Below, piece by piece: positions 43,581 to 55,233 of a stretch of 64,000 nt of DNA (positions within the stretch are counted from its first letter, which is position 1; the number at the start of each line of letters is the position of its first letter). The notes beneath the pieces were generated by a model. That model was not told the DNA's origin. It searched no databases and was given only the letters and a program-made list of their open reading frames with translations. Location of the stretch: assembly GCA_028875245.1 (NCBI GenBank), contig JAPPEU010000026.1:1-64000 (forward strand), read 5' to 3'. Position numbers and translations under genes: made by a program. The stretch comes from Chloroflexota bacterium (GTDB taxonomy: Bacteria > Chloroflexota > Anaerolineae > Aggregatilineales > Phototrophicaceae).

Positions 43581-45127
43581 GCGCTGTGTTTGATGCGCAG
43601 GTCTATGCGGAGGGGCAGGCTCGGCATCCGCTCCAGACCCGGTGGATACAGCCTCAATTCGGCGGGATCCGCCGCTGACAGGGCCGGCGAGCTCGCCAGC
43701 AGGTCCTTCGCTTTGTCGAGGCTCAACCCCGCCAGGCGATTGCGCAGCGAGTCGAGGTCTAGCGCCGCGGCCACGGTGGCGCTGCTTTCGGCGGTGAATC
43801 GGACTTGCCCGTCGCGCCGCCCCAGCGCAAAAGATCCGCGCTTGTATTCAAGCGAATTTGCAAGCAATTCCTGGCCCGGCGCCAGATTCGCCCGCAGCCG
43901 CTCCAGCGCCACCTGCCGGCCAAAACGTTCATCGACCGCCAGCGCGCTGATGACGGCGCGCATCGTCAGTGAAAGCTCGCTGGTCATCGTGCCAATATCG
44001 GCGGAAAAGCGGGTCCATTCCTTGCGTTCTTCTTCAACCTGAATCGACTCGATGATGATGATCTGGTTTTCGGACAGCCTGGAGCGCATGCTCTCGAAGG
44101 CGAGTGATTGCAGCTGTACGCGCACACTGGCGCGCAAGCGGTCCGCGTCCGCCGCGTCGACCACCTTGACGCTCCTGTTGCCGCCGCCCGCCACTGGCGC
44201 CAAATTGATGACGGATACGCTCTCCGCCAGCGCGCCGAAGATGGTATTGATCATGCCGGCGCCGACATTGCCGATGCTGCCGCGGAAGCCTTCCCTCGCT
44301 TCGACAGTGGCATCGACGCTCCGCCCGCCGCCGGGGGGCACGACGACGGCGGCGACTGTCTCAAACAGAATCGGTTCGCCGGCGCTGGTCGCCAGGATGG
44401 TTCCGGCCGGTATGCCGACTCGCGTCTCTCCCAGATTGGTGAAGGTCACTACGCCGGCTGAGGACACGCTGTCCAGCCAGAAACTTCCACTTGTTGGAAT
44501 TGACGCGGTCGTCTCCACGGTTTCGCGCAAAATATGCGCCGGAATGACGCCATTTTCCAGGTTTACGGCCTCGATCTTGCTGTCGGCGACGATGTCGACC
44601 ACAGCCGATACTTCCTGCCGCTTCAGGCTTACCTCGACCTGCGCGCCGGGCAAGATCACATAAAAGGCGGCGCCGATGACAGCAATGAGCAGCGCCAGGA
44701 CGACAAGCTGTTCCAGGGCCGCGCGCCAGGGCGAATGCCGCTTGCGAACCTCGAGGCGGGCGGCGATCAGGGCCAGGTCTTCCGGTTGGAGGTCAGCGCC
44801 CGGCTTGTGATAGCGCGGTAGAAAGATCTTCTGTCTGCCGCGTTTCCAGCGTTCCTTCTCGCTGGCGGCGACCGACGGGAAACAGCTGATGTTGAGTTCG
44901 GCGGCCTGCGCAACAACCGTCTTGTTTTGGGAGACGAGGGCCAACTGAATGGCGCGGCGGTAGGCCTCGCGCTGGATCAGCACCAGGTCCAGCTTGCGCC
45001 GGAAAAGCGCCCCGCCCTCCGGCCAAACAAGCAGGACGCGCCGTCCGCGCAAGTGGGCGAGCCGCTCGCGCACAGCAACGACTGTGTCCGCCGCCCCCAG
45101 ATGAATGTGTTCGGTTTCGGTTGACAT
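43577..45127 (-). CDS. Baseplate-J-like membrane protein of unknown function
   Basis: A 516-residue protein. The N-terminal ~130 residues form a cytoplasmic domain with a conserved-looking VRERLAHLRGRRVLLVWPEGG block. One TM is at about 143-164, followed by an extracytoplasmic region with strands reminiscent of the baseplate J/gp47 fold (GIPAGTILATSAGEPILFETVAAVVVPPGG, then EAREGFRGSIGNVGAG). Phage baseplate genes are absent, so a domesticated or merely similar beta fold is more likely than a phage remnant. It starts 45 bases after alaS; a TTG one codon earlier is an alternative. The function is unknown. Confidence 0.72.
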   Translation of the reverse strand: MSTETEHIHLGAADTVVAVRERLAHLRGRRVLLVWPEGGALFRRKLDLVLIQREAYRRAIQLALVSQNKTVVAQAAELNISCFPSVAASEKERWKRGRQKIFLPRYHKPGADLQPEDLALIAARLEVRKRHSPWRAALEQLVVLALLIAVIGAAFYVILPGAQVEVSLKRQEVSAVVDIVADSKIEAVNLENGVIPAHILRETVETTASIPTSGSFWLDSVSSAGVVTFTNLGETRVGIPAGTILATSAGEPILFETVAAVVVPPGGGRSVDATVEAREGFRGSIGNVGAGMINTIFGALAESVSVINLAPVAGGGNRSVKVVDAADADRLRASVRVQLQSLAFESMRSRLSENQIIIIESIQVEEERKEWTRFSADIGTMTSELSLTMRAVISALAVDERFGRQVALERLRANLAPGQELLANSLEYKRGSFALGRRDGQVRFTAESSATVAAALDLDSLRNRLAGLSLDKAKDLLASSPALSAADPAELRLYPPGLERMPSLPLRIDLRIKHSA

Positions 45128-45172
45128 CAACTAGAAGTATATGCCTAGTTGAAAATGACGTCCGCCCAGCCG

Positions 45173-47884
<2,712 letters not shown>

Positions 47885-47948
47885 TCGCGCATCCTTAGCA
47901 CTGAAAACTACTGAAGCAGGACTGCAATAAGCTCATTTTGCGGAGGGG

Positions 47949-47977
47949 ATTATAGCGAGCGCGGTCGATACTGAACA
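47949..47977 (-). promoter_or_regulatory. alaS promoter
   Basis: A perfect TATAAT -10 at 47949-47954 lies 17 bases from TGTTCA at 47972-47977 (3 of 6 to consensus). The same hexamer read on the other strand serves as the candidate tyrS -35. Confidence 0.55.
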
Positions 47978-48000
47978 GGGGCGCGTCACTATGGTATACT
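47972..48000 (+). promoter_or_regulatory. tyrS promoter
   Basis: TGAACA at 47972-47977, a 17-base spacer and TATACT at 47995-48000; the start codon is 39 bases further on. The arrangement is symmetric with the alaS promoter. Confidence 0.6.
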
Positions 48001-48039
48001 GGCGCTGGGACGCATATCGCATCGCGTTAGGGAAAATAA

Positions 48040-49290
48040 ATGACGCCAATCGAAGAACAAGTCGAAGTCTTGATGTCGGGAACGGCCTACGGCGACCGCG
48101 CCACGCGCCAAAGCATGGCCGCTGACCTGCGCAATCGTCTGGGAGAATGCCAGCGCGAGGGGCGGCCGCTGCGCGTTTATTGCGGCTACGATCCGCGCAC
48201 CTCCGACCTGCACCTGGGCCACACGATAACCATGCGCAAACTGCGCCAGTTTCAAGAGTTTGGCCATGATGTAACCTTTCTGGTCGGGACATTCACCAGC
48301 TTGATTGGCGATCCATCCGACAAGGATTCGGCGCGCGACCAGCTGACGATGCGCAATGTGGAAGACAACGCGCGCACCTACGCCGAGCAGGCCTTCAAAA
48401 TACTCGACCGGGACAAGACGCGCGTGCGCCGCAATGACGAATGGCTGGCGCCTCTCGATTTCGCCGATATCATCCGCTTGGCCAGCCATTTTACCGTCCA
48501 GCAATTCCTTGTCCGCGAGAATTTCACCAAACGCATCGAGGAAGAAAAAGCGATATATCTGCATGAGTTCTTCTATGCTCTGATGCAAGCCTATGACGCC
48601 GTCGCCCAGGAAGCCGATGTCCAGGTCGGCGGGCAGGATCAGCTCTTCAACATTTTGGTGGCCGGGCGCAAATTGCAGACCGGCCTAGGCCAGAAACCGC
48701 AAATCGCCATTATCATGGGCGAAAGCTTGCCGGGCACGGATGGCGAAATCAAAATGTCCAAGAGCCTGGGCAATCATATCCCCCTGCTGTCCGAGCCCTG
48801 GGATATGTTCGGCAAGGTCATGAGCCTGCCGGACAAGGCCATGGGCGTCTACCACAAGCTGATTCTGGGTTGGACGCCGGCGCAAGTCGAAGCGCTCGAG
48901 GCGGATTTGAAGACGGGCGCGGCCCATCCAAACGAGACCAAAATGCGCTTGGCGCGCGAGATCGTCGGCATCTTCCACAGGCCCGACGCTGCCGCTGCGG
49001 CGCAGGCGCGCTGGGACGAGGTCTTCCGCGGTGGCGCTGGCGTGCCCGATGATATAGACGAGGCGGAGCTCAGGGCCGCGGAAGAAATCCGCGATATTCT
49101 GCTGCGGCTGAACATGGTCAGCAGTCGAGGCGAGGCGCGGCGGCTGATTCAACAGCAGGGCGTCCGCTTGAACGATGCCAAGGTGGACAGCCTGCAGGCG
49201 TCGATCACGCTGGAGATGCTGCCGGCGGTGCTGCAAGTGGGCAAACGCAAGTTTGTGCGCTTGGTGCGCGCGAATGGCGGCGGCGAGTAG
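48040..49290 (+). CDS. tyrS: Tyrosyl-tRNA synthetase
   Basis: A 416-residue class I synthetase. The HIGH-type motif is HLGH at 58-61 and KMSKS is at 238-242. The C-terminal S4-like RNA-binding domain is seen in NMVSSRGEARRLIQQQGVRLND. The insertion and motif pattern (VYCGYDPRTSDLHLGH) is of the TyrRS type common outside Enterobacteria. AGGGAAAAT precedes the ATG. A CoA-transferase-family gene starts 4 bases past its stop, so they may share a transcript. Confidence 0.96.
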   Translation: MTPIEEQVEVLMSGTAYGDRATRQSMAADLRNRLGECQREGRPLRVYCGYDPRTSDLHLGHTITMRKLRQFQEFGHDVTFLVGTFTSLIGDPSDKDSARDQLTMRNVEDNARTYAEQAFKILDRDKTRVRRNDEWLAPLDFADIIRLASHFTVQQFLVRENFTKRIEEEKAIYLHEFFYALMQAYDAVAQEADVQVGGQDQLFNILVAGRKLQTGLGQKPQIAIIMGESLPGTDGEIKMSKSLGNHIPLLSEPWDMFGKVMSLPDKAMGVYHKLILGWTPAQVEALEADLKTGAAHPNETKMRLAREIVGIFHRPDAAAAAQARWDEVFRGGAGVPDDIDEAELRAAEEIRDILLRLNMVSSRGEARRLIQQQGVRLNDAKVDSLQASITLEMLPAVLQVGKRKFVRLVRANGGGE

Positions 49291-49294
49291 AGCC

Positions 49295-50119
49295 TTGCCG
49301 AAGCCAGCCGAGTATTCGATTGATGAACTCATCTGCGTTTGCATCTCGCGGCAGGTGCGCGACGGCGATGTCTGGGCGCAGGGGATCAATACGCCGCTGG
49401 TTTCGGCCGGTCTGATCCTGGGCAAAATCCGTCATGCCCCCGGCGCCCGCTTCACCTCGGCCATTGGTCAAGCTCTGGTCCAAGATTGGGGCCCGCTAGG
49501 GATCTGCGATATTGAAGATCTCTGGGTCGGCAAAGGGCTGATCCACTTGGGTTTCGCCGCCGGCGCCGCTGAAATCTTGCCCAAGTTCCAGCCCAAGGAG
49601 TTTTTCCGGCCGGCCCAGGTTGACCCGGCAGGCAACCTAAATAACATCGCATTCGGGAAAGATTATCACAAACCACGCATGAGATTGCCCGGCAGCGGCG
49701 GGATCCCGGATGTCACCCCCTGCTACGATCACACCTATCTGTACATGCCGCGTCATTCAAGATTGAGCTTCGCCGAAAAGATTGATTTCATCAGCGGCTT
49801 GGGCCATGCGCCACAGCGGCGCGCGGGCGGCGGTCCGCGTTATCTGATAAGCGACCTGGGCCAGTTTGATTGGCAGCATGGCAGAATGCGCCTGAGGAGC
49901 CTTCATCCCGGCGTCGATCTGAAGCGGATTCAACGTAAAACCGGCTTCGAGCTGGAGCTTTCCCCGGATCTTCACGAGACGCTCCCGCCCGATGAGGAGG
50001 ACTTGCGCCTGCTGCGCGACGAAATCGATCCCTTGGACACCCGCAAGCTGGAGACCCTGGGCGGCGCGGCCCGCAAGGAACATCTGCGGAACATTCTCCG
50101 GCGCGAAGGCGCGCTTTAA
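49295..50119 (+). CDS. CoA-transferase family subunit beta (GctB/IpdB-like)
   Basis: A 274-residue protein of the family I CoA-transferase beta fold. GINTPLVSAGLILGK near residue 30 and VTPCYDHTYLYMPRH mid-protein fit the GctB/IpdB subgroup. Active CoA transferases carry a catalytic Glu in an ESG-type motif; the corresponding segment here reads FTSAIG, so the Glu seems to be missing, as in IpdAB-type CoA hydrolases. The only start after tyrS is the TTG at 49295, with a weak GAG upstream. The likely alpha partner is at 54188-54988, not adjacent as usual. Confidence 0.75.
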   Translation: MPKPAEYSIDELICVCISRQVRDGDVWAQGINTPLVSAGLILGKIRHAPGARFTSAIGQALVQDWGPLGICDIEDLWVGKGLIHLGFAAGAAEILPKFQPKEFFRPAQVDPAGNLNNIAFGKDYHKPRMRLPGSGGIPDVTPCYDHTYLYMPRHSRLSFAEKIDFISGLGHAPQRRAGGGPRYLISDLGQFDWQHGRMRLRSLHPGVDLKRIQRKTGFELELSPDLHETLPPDEEDLRLLRDEIDPLDTRKLETLGGAARKEHLRNILRREGAL

Positions 50120-50159
50120 TCGGCCAGAAGTACAACCCAGCTAGTCATGAAAAAATGAC

Positions 50160-50416
50160 ATCCGTAGGGGCGGCACTTGTCTCGCCCGGTCGCTGTCCTC
50201 GGTGGTAAATCACGTCAACGCCCTCTTTGCTGCCTCGGTTCCGCTTATTTAATGAACCCGGTCCGGAAGTCGTCTGTAGAGGTGACTCGGTGAGTCGCCC
50301 GCGTCCAAATATCTAGGTATTCGACGGGCGAGTCACCGGCTCGCCCCTACAAATGATTGCTTTCGCGGGTTCGAATTTTGTATGAGCCGAGTTGTCACTC
50401 GCGAGCGGCTGCGGCA
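50160..50416 (+). repeat. Composite dispersed repeat cluster
   Basis: A partial arm at 50162-50220 (CCGTAGGGGCGGCACTTGTC, then CTCGCCCGGTCGCTGTCCTCGG) resembles 59248-59285. A full first arm follows at 50275-50351 (TGTAGAGGTGACTCGG...GCTCGCCCCTACA), then the second arm at 50352-50414 (GTATGAGCCGAGTTGTCACT, CGCGAGCGGCTGCGG), ending 20 bases from the stop of the minus-strand binding-protein gene. It accounts for the 314-base gap. Confidence 0.75.
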
Positions 50417-50433
50417 AAGTTTGAATTGCTCTT

Positions 50434-52221
50434 TTACGCTGACTGCCGAGCTTCGAGATGCCAGTCGCCTATCCCGCGAAAGCGGTCCGCCGGCGACGCC
50501 AAGAAGCCCAACTGCAAGCCAGCAATCGCCTCGTTCACGACAAAGGTATAGAGCGGATAATAGAGGGGAATGGCGATGGCCCCTTCCGCGAATGCAACCT
50601 GGAATTGCCGGTAGTGGGCGGCGCGGCGGTCGCCGTAAATCTCACGGCGGCCCATCTCCAGCAGGTCGGCAAGATCATGATCGGAGGCGGCGCCATAATT
50701 TCGCCCATTGCCGAATTGCGCCGGGTGCCAGTAACGGTATAAATCCAAATCGCCGCCGATGCGCTGCAAGACGATGGCGGCCTGGAAGCGACCGGTTTCA
50801 AGTCGATTTGTCAAATCGCCCGGGCTGACCGCTTCAATTTGCAATTGGAAGCCGAGCGCTTCCCATTGAGCGGCGATCGCCTTTGCCAAGCTCCGCAGCG
50901 GCGCGGCGTCTTCGACCAGCAAACTAAATCCCGCGTTGTCGACGTCATCTTCCCCCGCAGCGCTGTCCCCGGCCGGCGCTTCATCCTCGCTGGATGGGAT
51001 AATCCCGGCCGCGTCCAACAGGCTGGCGGCTTGCGCTGGGTTATAGCTGTGCCAAAACGCCTGGCTCAGGTATACCGACGCGCTGGGCGGGTAAGGGCTG
51101 TCGGCGAAGGTCACATCCGCGCCCAGATGCCTGCGCAGCAATTCGGGCAGGTCGAGACTGAGCGCAAGGGCCTGACGCGCTCGTCTTTCGGCGAAGGGCG
51201 GCGCCTGCCAGTTGAAGATCAGCATCCCGACTGCCGAATCCGCCTGAGTGTAGACCTGGCTGCTTGGGGATGCCAGCAGACTTTCTCGCGCGTCACCACC
51301 CCCCAGCGCCATCACGTCGCGGGAAGCAAAGGCCGCCAGGGCCGCCTCGACGTCAGGATACAAATGAAAATGTAGCGACGAGATCGGATATTTTGCTTGC
51401 GCTTCCGGCCGCTCGATGTATATGGGTGAACGCGCCAACTCGACGCGACGGATCTCGTTTTGCCCGCCCAGCCGCAGAGCAGCCAACTGGTAAGGACCGG
51501 TTCCAATTGGAGAAAGGTTGAATGGGTGCTGAACCAACTGTGGCAGCGTCGTGCCGCGCAGGGCACGTTCGGGCAGAATGCCGATGTTCAGTAGATGCGT
51601 GAAGCTGCTCAAAGGCTGCGCCAGCCGAAAGCGCAGCAGATGGTCGCCAAGCTTTTGCAGCTCCACCGTCCCCCAGACTTGGGCGGCCGGCGACATGCGA
51701 GCGTATGCCGGGTCGCTCAGCAGCGACACGGTATAAAGAACATCGTCGGCGCTGAAGGGCATGCCGTCTTGCCAGCGAACATCATCGCGCAGTCTGATGA
51801 CATATTCGAGCCCGTCCGCCGAAATCACTAGCTCTTCGGCCAGCCGAGCCACAACCTCGCCATATTCGTTGCTGGCGAAGAGCCCTTCGAAGATCAGACT
51901 GGAAATGTCATTGTCGACCGGATTCAAATGGGCAAAGAGCGGGTTCAAGCGGCGGACGGCGCCGACCAGCGCTTCTCGGTAAACGGAACTGGGGCCGCTT
52001 ATGCTGTTTTCAGCGCGCGCTGTCGCCGTGGTCTCGGTCGCTAGGGCCTGGTTTTGCCGCGGCGGCTCCGATGTCGCGGCGTCATTCAAGAATTGGGTCG
52101 GTGACGGGGGCGCCGGAGGTGGCTGGGTCGCGCGCCGGCTGAGGCGAACCATCGCCGCGGCAATGAATACAATGGTAGCGAGCGTCAGAACGATGAATTG
52201 CCAGCGGAAGCCCTGAAACAT
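50434..52221 (-). CDS. Membrane-anchored solute-binding protein family 5
   Basis: A 595-residue SBP_bac_5 protein. Instead of a cleavable signal it has an N-terminal TM (about 7-28) followed by a Pro/Thr-rich linker, so the binding domain is probably tethered outside the membrane. Family blocks are LVGAVRRLNPLFAHLNPVDNDISSLIFEGL, LEYVIRLRDDVRWQDGMPFSADDVLYT and SPIGTGPYQL. No permease or ATPase genes are adjacent, unlike the Opp-type unit at 16-20 kb. An acidic insertion (EDEAPAGDSAAGEDDVDN) lies at about 410-430. The start is weakly supported. The ligand is unknown. Confidence 0.82.
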   Translation of the reverse strand: MFQGFRWQFIVLTLATIVFIAAAMVRLSRRATQPPPAPPSPTQFLNDAATSEPPRQNQALATETTATARAENSISGPSSVYREALVGAVRRLNPLFAHLNPVDNDISSLIFEGLFASNEYGEVVARLAEELVISADGLEYVIRLRDDVRWQDGMPFSADDVLYTVSLLSDPAYARMSPAAQVWGTVELQKLGDHLLRFRLAQPLSSFTHLLNIGILPERALRGTTLPQLVQHPFNLSPIGTGPYQLAALRLGGQNEIRRVELARSPIYIERPEAQAKYPISSLHFHLYPDVEAALAAFASRDVMALGGGDARESLLASPSSQVYTQADSAVGMLIFNWQAPPFAERRARQALALSLDLPELLRRHLGADVTFADSPYPPSASVYLSQAFWHSYNPAQAASLLDAAGIIPSSEDEAPAGDSAAGEDDVDNAGFSLLVEDAAPLRSLAKAIAAQWEALGFQLQIEAVSPGDLTNRLETGRFQAAIVLQRIGGDLDLYRYWHPAQFGNGRNYGAASDHDLADLLEMGRREIYGDRRAAHYRQFQVAFAEGAIAIPLYYPLYTFVVNEAIAGLQLGFLASPADRFRGIGDWHLEARQSA

Positions 52222-52477
52222 GTCGCATCACTCACGCGTCCAAGTAGCGCTCCGCCACTTTAACAGAAGGCCGCCAGTTTTTCGATTGCGCTAAGGTGCG
52301 GGTTGGCGATTATGTAAATCTGACTTTAGCCGATGTTGCAAAGATTTTAGCAGCGAGTACACCCAGGGTTATGAGCGCGCCGAGAATCGTATGAGCTTTT
52401 CTTTGTGTCCTTCGTGCCTTTGTGGTGAAAATGGTTTTCGATGCACGATGCGAGTAAAACTGCAAAGCGCTGCCCGC

Positions 52478-52705
52478 CTATCCCGGCGTTGCCACCGCGA
52501 AAAGAGCGATGCCCAGAAAGGCGATCGAGAGAAAGATGGTGATGCGGAAGAGCGTCTTTTCCAGGCCGCGCCGGGTCCGCGCGATCCCGCCGCCCGCGTC
52601 GCCGCCCAGAAGGCTGCCCAGCGCGCCCCCCTTGACCTGCAGCAGAATCAGTATGATGAGCGCGATTGACAAGACAATTGAAGAAATCTGTAAGGCGACT
52701 GCCAT
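52478..52705 (-). CDS. secG: Preprotein translocase subunit SecG
   Basis: A 75-residue protein with two TM segments (about 6-24 and 52-72) around the conserved QVKGGALGSLLGG loop and the GLEKTLFRIT segment. It is the auxiliary subunit of the SecYEG channel. The ATG at 52705 is preferred to a TTG two codons upstream. It lies 124 bases after the S41 protease gene. Size and pattern are normal. Confidence 0.95.
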   Translation of the reverse strand: MAVALQISSIVLSIALIILILLQVKGGALGSLLGGDAGGGIARTRRGLEKTLFRITIFLSIAFLGIALFAVATPG

Positions 52706-52829
52706 GCCCAAGCCCCCGGCATAACTTTTTCAGAACGTCCAACGCACTATATCATCTGACCATGATTTTGACTAGCGCGAAGTATTGGATGGGCTCCAAT
52801 ATCAGTGATGTATACGCGCGCCGGGTCCA

Positions 52830-54035
52830 TCAGTTGCGCAGCGATTCGAGATATTCGATGGCGGCGGCTAACTGCGGATCATAGTCGGCGCCCGCCTCGT
52901 CTTCAGCCGCGTCCCGCTCCACGACGATATCGGGCGAGATGCCCCGCTTGTGGATCGATTGCCCATTGGGCCGCAGCCAACGACGCACGGTCAGGCGCAG
53001 GCAGCCGCCACTGGAGAGCTCCGGCAGATTCTGCACCGTGCCTTTGCCGAAGGTCGTCTCGCCCAGGATTGTGGCGACGCCGTGATCTTGCATGGCGCCG
53101 GCGATCACTTCCGATGCGCTTGCGCTGGTTTCGTCTACCAAGACTACAATCGGCAGGTCTAGCGCAGCATAGTCGCCGCTGGCGCGCGTAACTTCCTCAC
53201 TGTCATCGCGAGAGACCTGCCGCAGCAGCACGCCGTCTTCAATGAAGGCGCTGCCGATCTCGATGGCGCTGGCCAGCGTCCCGCCCGGGTTATTGCGGAT
53301 GTCAAATATCAGGCCATGTACGCTGTGTATGTCGACAGCGTCGAATGCCTCCGCCAGTTGAGCGCGCGAGAGGTCGTGGAAGTCCAGCATGGAAATATAC
53401 GCCAGTTTGTCGCCGACGATTTTGTGGGAGACGTTCGGCTTCTCAAAGGTATCGCGGACGATTTCAAAAGTGATGAATTCAGCGCCGCGCTTGAATTTGA
53501 TGCTCACGGTGCTGCCTCGCGGACCCGGCACGAGGGCGGATAGCTCAGCCTGTGATATGGCGGTCACCGGCTGTCCATCAACTTCGTAGAAGATATCGCC
53601 GGGCAAAACGCCGATCTTGTCGGCCGGTGTATTCGGAATAACGGTCAAGACTTCAATCTGCCTCGTTGCTTCGTTGGACTTTATGGTGACGCCGATGCCG
53701 GAGAACTCGCCGGAGAAATCTCTGCTGAGCGGGCAAAGGCCCGGGCGGATATATCCGCTGTGCGCGTCGCCAAGCGCCGCCACCATGCCTTCGATGGCGC
53801 CATCCACCAACTCATCGACCTCAACCGCCTCAATGTAGCTTGATTCTATCAGAGCAAAGGCATCCCAGAACGCTTCAAATGCGCGGTCGCTATCGCTGCC
53901 CGACCAGCGTCCTGGCGCGCTCCTGTCGAAACGCGCCAGGCTGCCGGCGGCGAAGCCAAGCGCGAATACCGTCAAGACAAGCAGCACGAATGCGCCAATG
54001 CGCGAGCGGCGTCCAACTGCGCGCGTCCATTTCAT
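52830..54035 (-). CDS. S41-family C-terminal processing peptidase
   Basis: A 401-residue secreted/membrane-anchored protease of the CtpA/Prc family. An N-terminal TM (about 14-34) is followed by a helical region, a PDZ domain (about 110-195: EFSGIGVTIKSN..LPGDIFYEVDGQPV) and the S41 catalytic domain with the Ser in ETSASASE at about 304 and the general-base Lys in FGKGTVQ at 331. It cleaves C-terminal tails of exported proteins. GGAGACGATTG precedes the ATG at 54035. Upstream of secG on the same strand. Confidence 0.94.
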   Translation of the reverse strand: MKWTRAVGRRSRIGAFVLLVLTVFALGFAAGSLARFDRSAPGRWSGSDSDRAFEAFWDAFALIESSYIEAVEVDELVDGAIEGMVAALGDAHSGYIRPGLCPLSRDFSGEFSGIGVTIKSNEATRQIEVLTVIPNTPADKIGVLPGDIFYEVDGQPVTAISQAELSALVPGPRGSTVSIKFKRGAEFITFEIVRDTFEKPNVSHKIVGDKLAYISMLDFHDLSRAQLAEAFDAVDIHSVHGLIFDIRNNPGGTLASAIEIGSAFIEDGVLLRQVSRDDSEEVTRASGDYAALDLPIVVLVDETSASASEVIAGAMQDHGVATILGETTFGKGTVQNLPELSSGGCLRLTVRRWLRPNGQSIHKRGISPDIVVERDAAEDEAGADYDPQLAAAIEYLESLRN

Positions 54036-54134
54036 CAATCGTCTCCAAAAGATGCCGAAATTCGCGTCCCGATTATAGTATAGGCGAATATCCTTTCGCG
54101 GCGGTACACTTTATCTCGTCCGCCAAAACGGAAT

Positions 54135-54168
54135 CTGTAGGGGTGTGCCTTGGCTCGCCCGCCAAAAC
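54135..54168. repeat. Minimal dispersed-repeat copy
   Basis: CTGTAGGGGTGTGCCTTGGC followed by TCGCCCGCC, nearly identical in layout to 3001-3030. It lies about 20 bases before the CoA-transferase alpha start. Confidence 0.5.
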
Positions 54169-54187
54169 GAATACGGATGAACCAAAC

Positions 54188-54988
54188 ATGCCGGATATCT
54201 ACGCGCCCCTGGATGAGGCGGCGTCAATCGTAAAGGACGGCGACACGCTGGCTTTGGGCGGCATGACGCTGTACCGCCGGCCCGTCGGCTTCGTCAAAGC
54301 GCTCCTCGGTCGGCCGGACCCGCCTCGAGATTTGACCTTGCTGAGCTTCACCGGCGGGCTGGAATCCGATCTGCTGGTCGGCGCCGGCTGCGTCAAGAAT
54401 GTGCGCTCGGCTTATTTTGGCCTTGAAGTTTTTGGTCTGGCGCCGATGTTCACGCAATTCGTCCAATCACAGCGTGTTCAGGTCATTGAAGAAACGGAAG
54501 CCAGCATTGTCATGGGCCTCCGCGCCCAGATCGCCGGCCTCGGTTTTCTGCCGTCGAAAGCCTGGCTCGGCACCGATCTGCCATCCCTGCGTCCCGATGT
54601 GAAGACTGTGCTCGATCCCTACGGCGGCGAAGAGCTGATGGCCTTCCCGGCGATTCCCTGCGATGTCGCGGTGATCCATGGCCTGGCAGGGGACCGCCAG
54701 GGAAATGTGCTGATCAATAACAACCTCGGCATTGACCTGGAGCTGGTTTATGTCGCCGATAAAGTGATTGCTACCGTCGAGCGCGTTGTGGATGAACTGG
54801 AACGGACCAGGGACGGCGTCATCATTCCGCATCCGGGCTGCGACCTGGTAACGCATGTGCCGCAAGGCGCCGCCCCCGCCAGTTGCTATCCCTTGTACCC
54901 ATTGGCCGGCGCTGAGATTCTTGCCTACACCGAAGCCTGCAACGCCGGTCGCTTTGACGCCTACCTGCAGCGCCTTCTTCAAACTTGA
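54188..54988 (+). CDS. CoA-transferase family subunit alpha (GctA/IpdA-like)
   Basis: A 266-residue protein of the family I CoA-transferase alpha fold. Visible blocks are IVKDGDTLALGGMTLYRRPVG, RSAYFGLEVFGLAPMF and GDRQGNVLINNNLG. With the beta subunit at 49295-50119 it should act on an acyl-CoA (transfer or hydrolysis); the EETEAS region contains acidic residues at the position where IpdA is thought to have its catalytic Glu. GGATGAACCAAAC precedes the ATG. The upstream part of the same open frame is antisense to the S41 gene and is not coding. Confidence 0.78.
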   Translation: MPDIYAPLDEAASIVKDGDTLALGGMTLYRRPVGFVKALLGRPDPPRDLTLLSFTGGLESDLLVGAGCVKNVRSAYFGLEVFGLAPMFTQFVQSQRVQVIEETEASIVMGLRAQIAGLGFLPSKAWLGTDLPSLRPDVKTVLDPYGGEELMAFPAIPCDVAVIHGLAGDRQGNVLINNNLGIDLELVYVADKVIATVERVVDELERTRDGVIIPHPGCDLVTHVPQGAAPASCYPLYPLAGAEILAYTEACNAGRFDAYLQRLLQT

Positions 54989-55181
54989 CAGGGAAGGGCA
55001 GAGCGGAAACACATACGCTCTTAGGCGAAGCCGCCACATTTCTGCCACCGTCCCTCGCAATTCTCGACTCGCTTCACAGGAACTCAAGAATCCGCAAAAC
55101 GCCCCACCATTTTCCTTTATCTTCATGGCGATCGGCGCGAAATGATTCTGCTGCGATTGCCTTGGATTACGAAGCGAATGG
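54989..55181 (-). repeat. Degenerate second arm of dispersed repeat
   Basis: Read on the minus strand, about 55043-55110 gives TTTTGCGGATTC, GTGAAGCGAGTCGAGAATTG, CGAGGGACGGTGGC, aligning with the second arm at 33529-33590 with many substitutions. It lies downstream of the CoA-transferase alpha gene in the same relative orientation to the stop codon as the other copies. No gene is seen in 54989-55181. Confidence 0.5.
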
Positions 55182-55210
55182 TTGCTACAATCCCATTTGC
55201 GCAGTACAAT
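55182..55210 (+). promoter_or_regulatory. Promoter of the thiamine operon
   Basis: TTGCTA at 55182-55187, a 17-base spacer and TACAAT at 55205-55210 lie 24 bases before the riboswitch. Confidence 0.6.
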
Positions 55211-55233
55211 AACAATTGAAGACCATAAGCCGA

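Noticed and set aside
43577..45127. Prophage remnant
   Set aside because: Only one protein resembles a baseplate fold; neighbours are alaS and ruvX and no other phage gene is present.
53840..54187. N-terminal extension of the CoA-transferase alpha frame
   Set aside because: It lies antisense to the S41 protease start and its promoter region; homology begins at the ATG at 54188.
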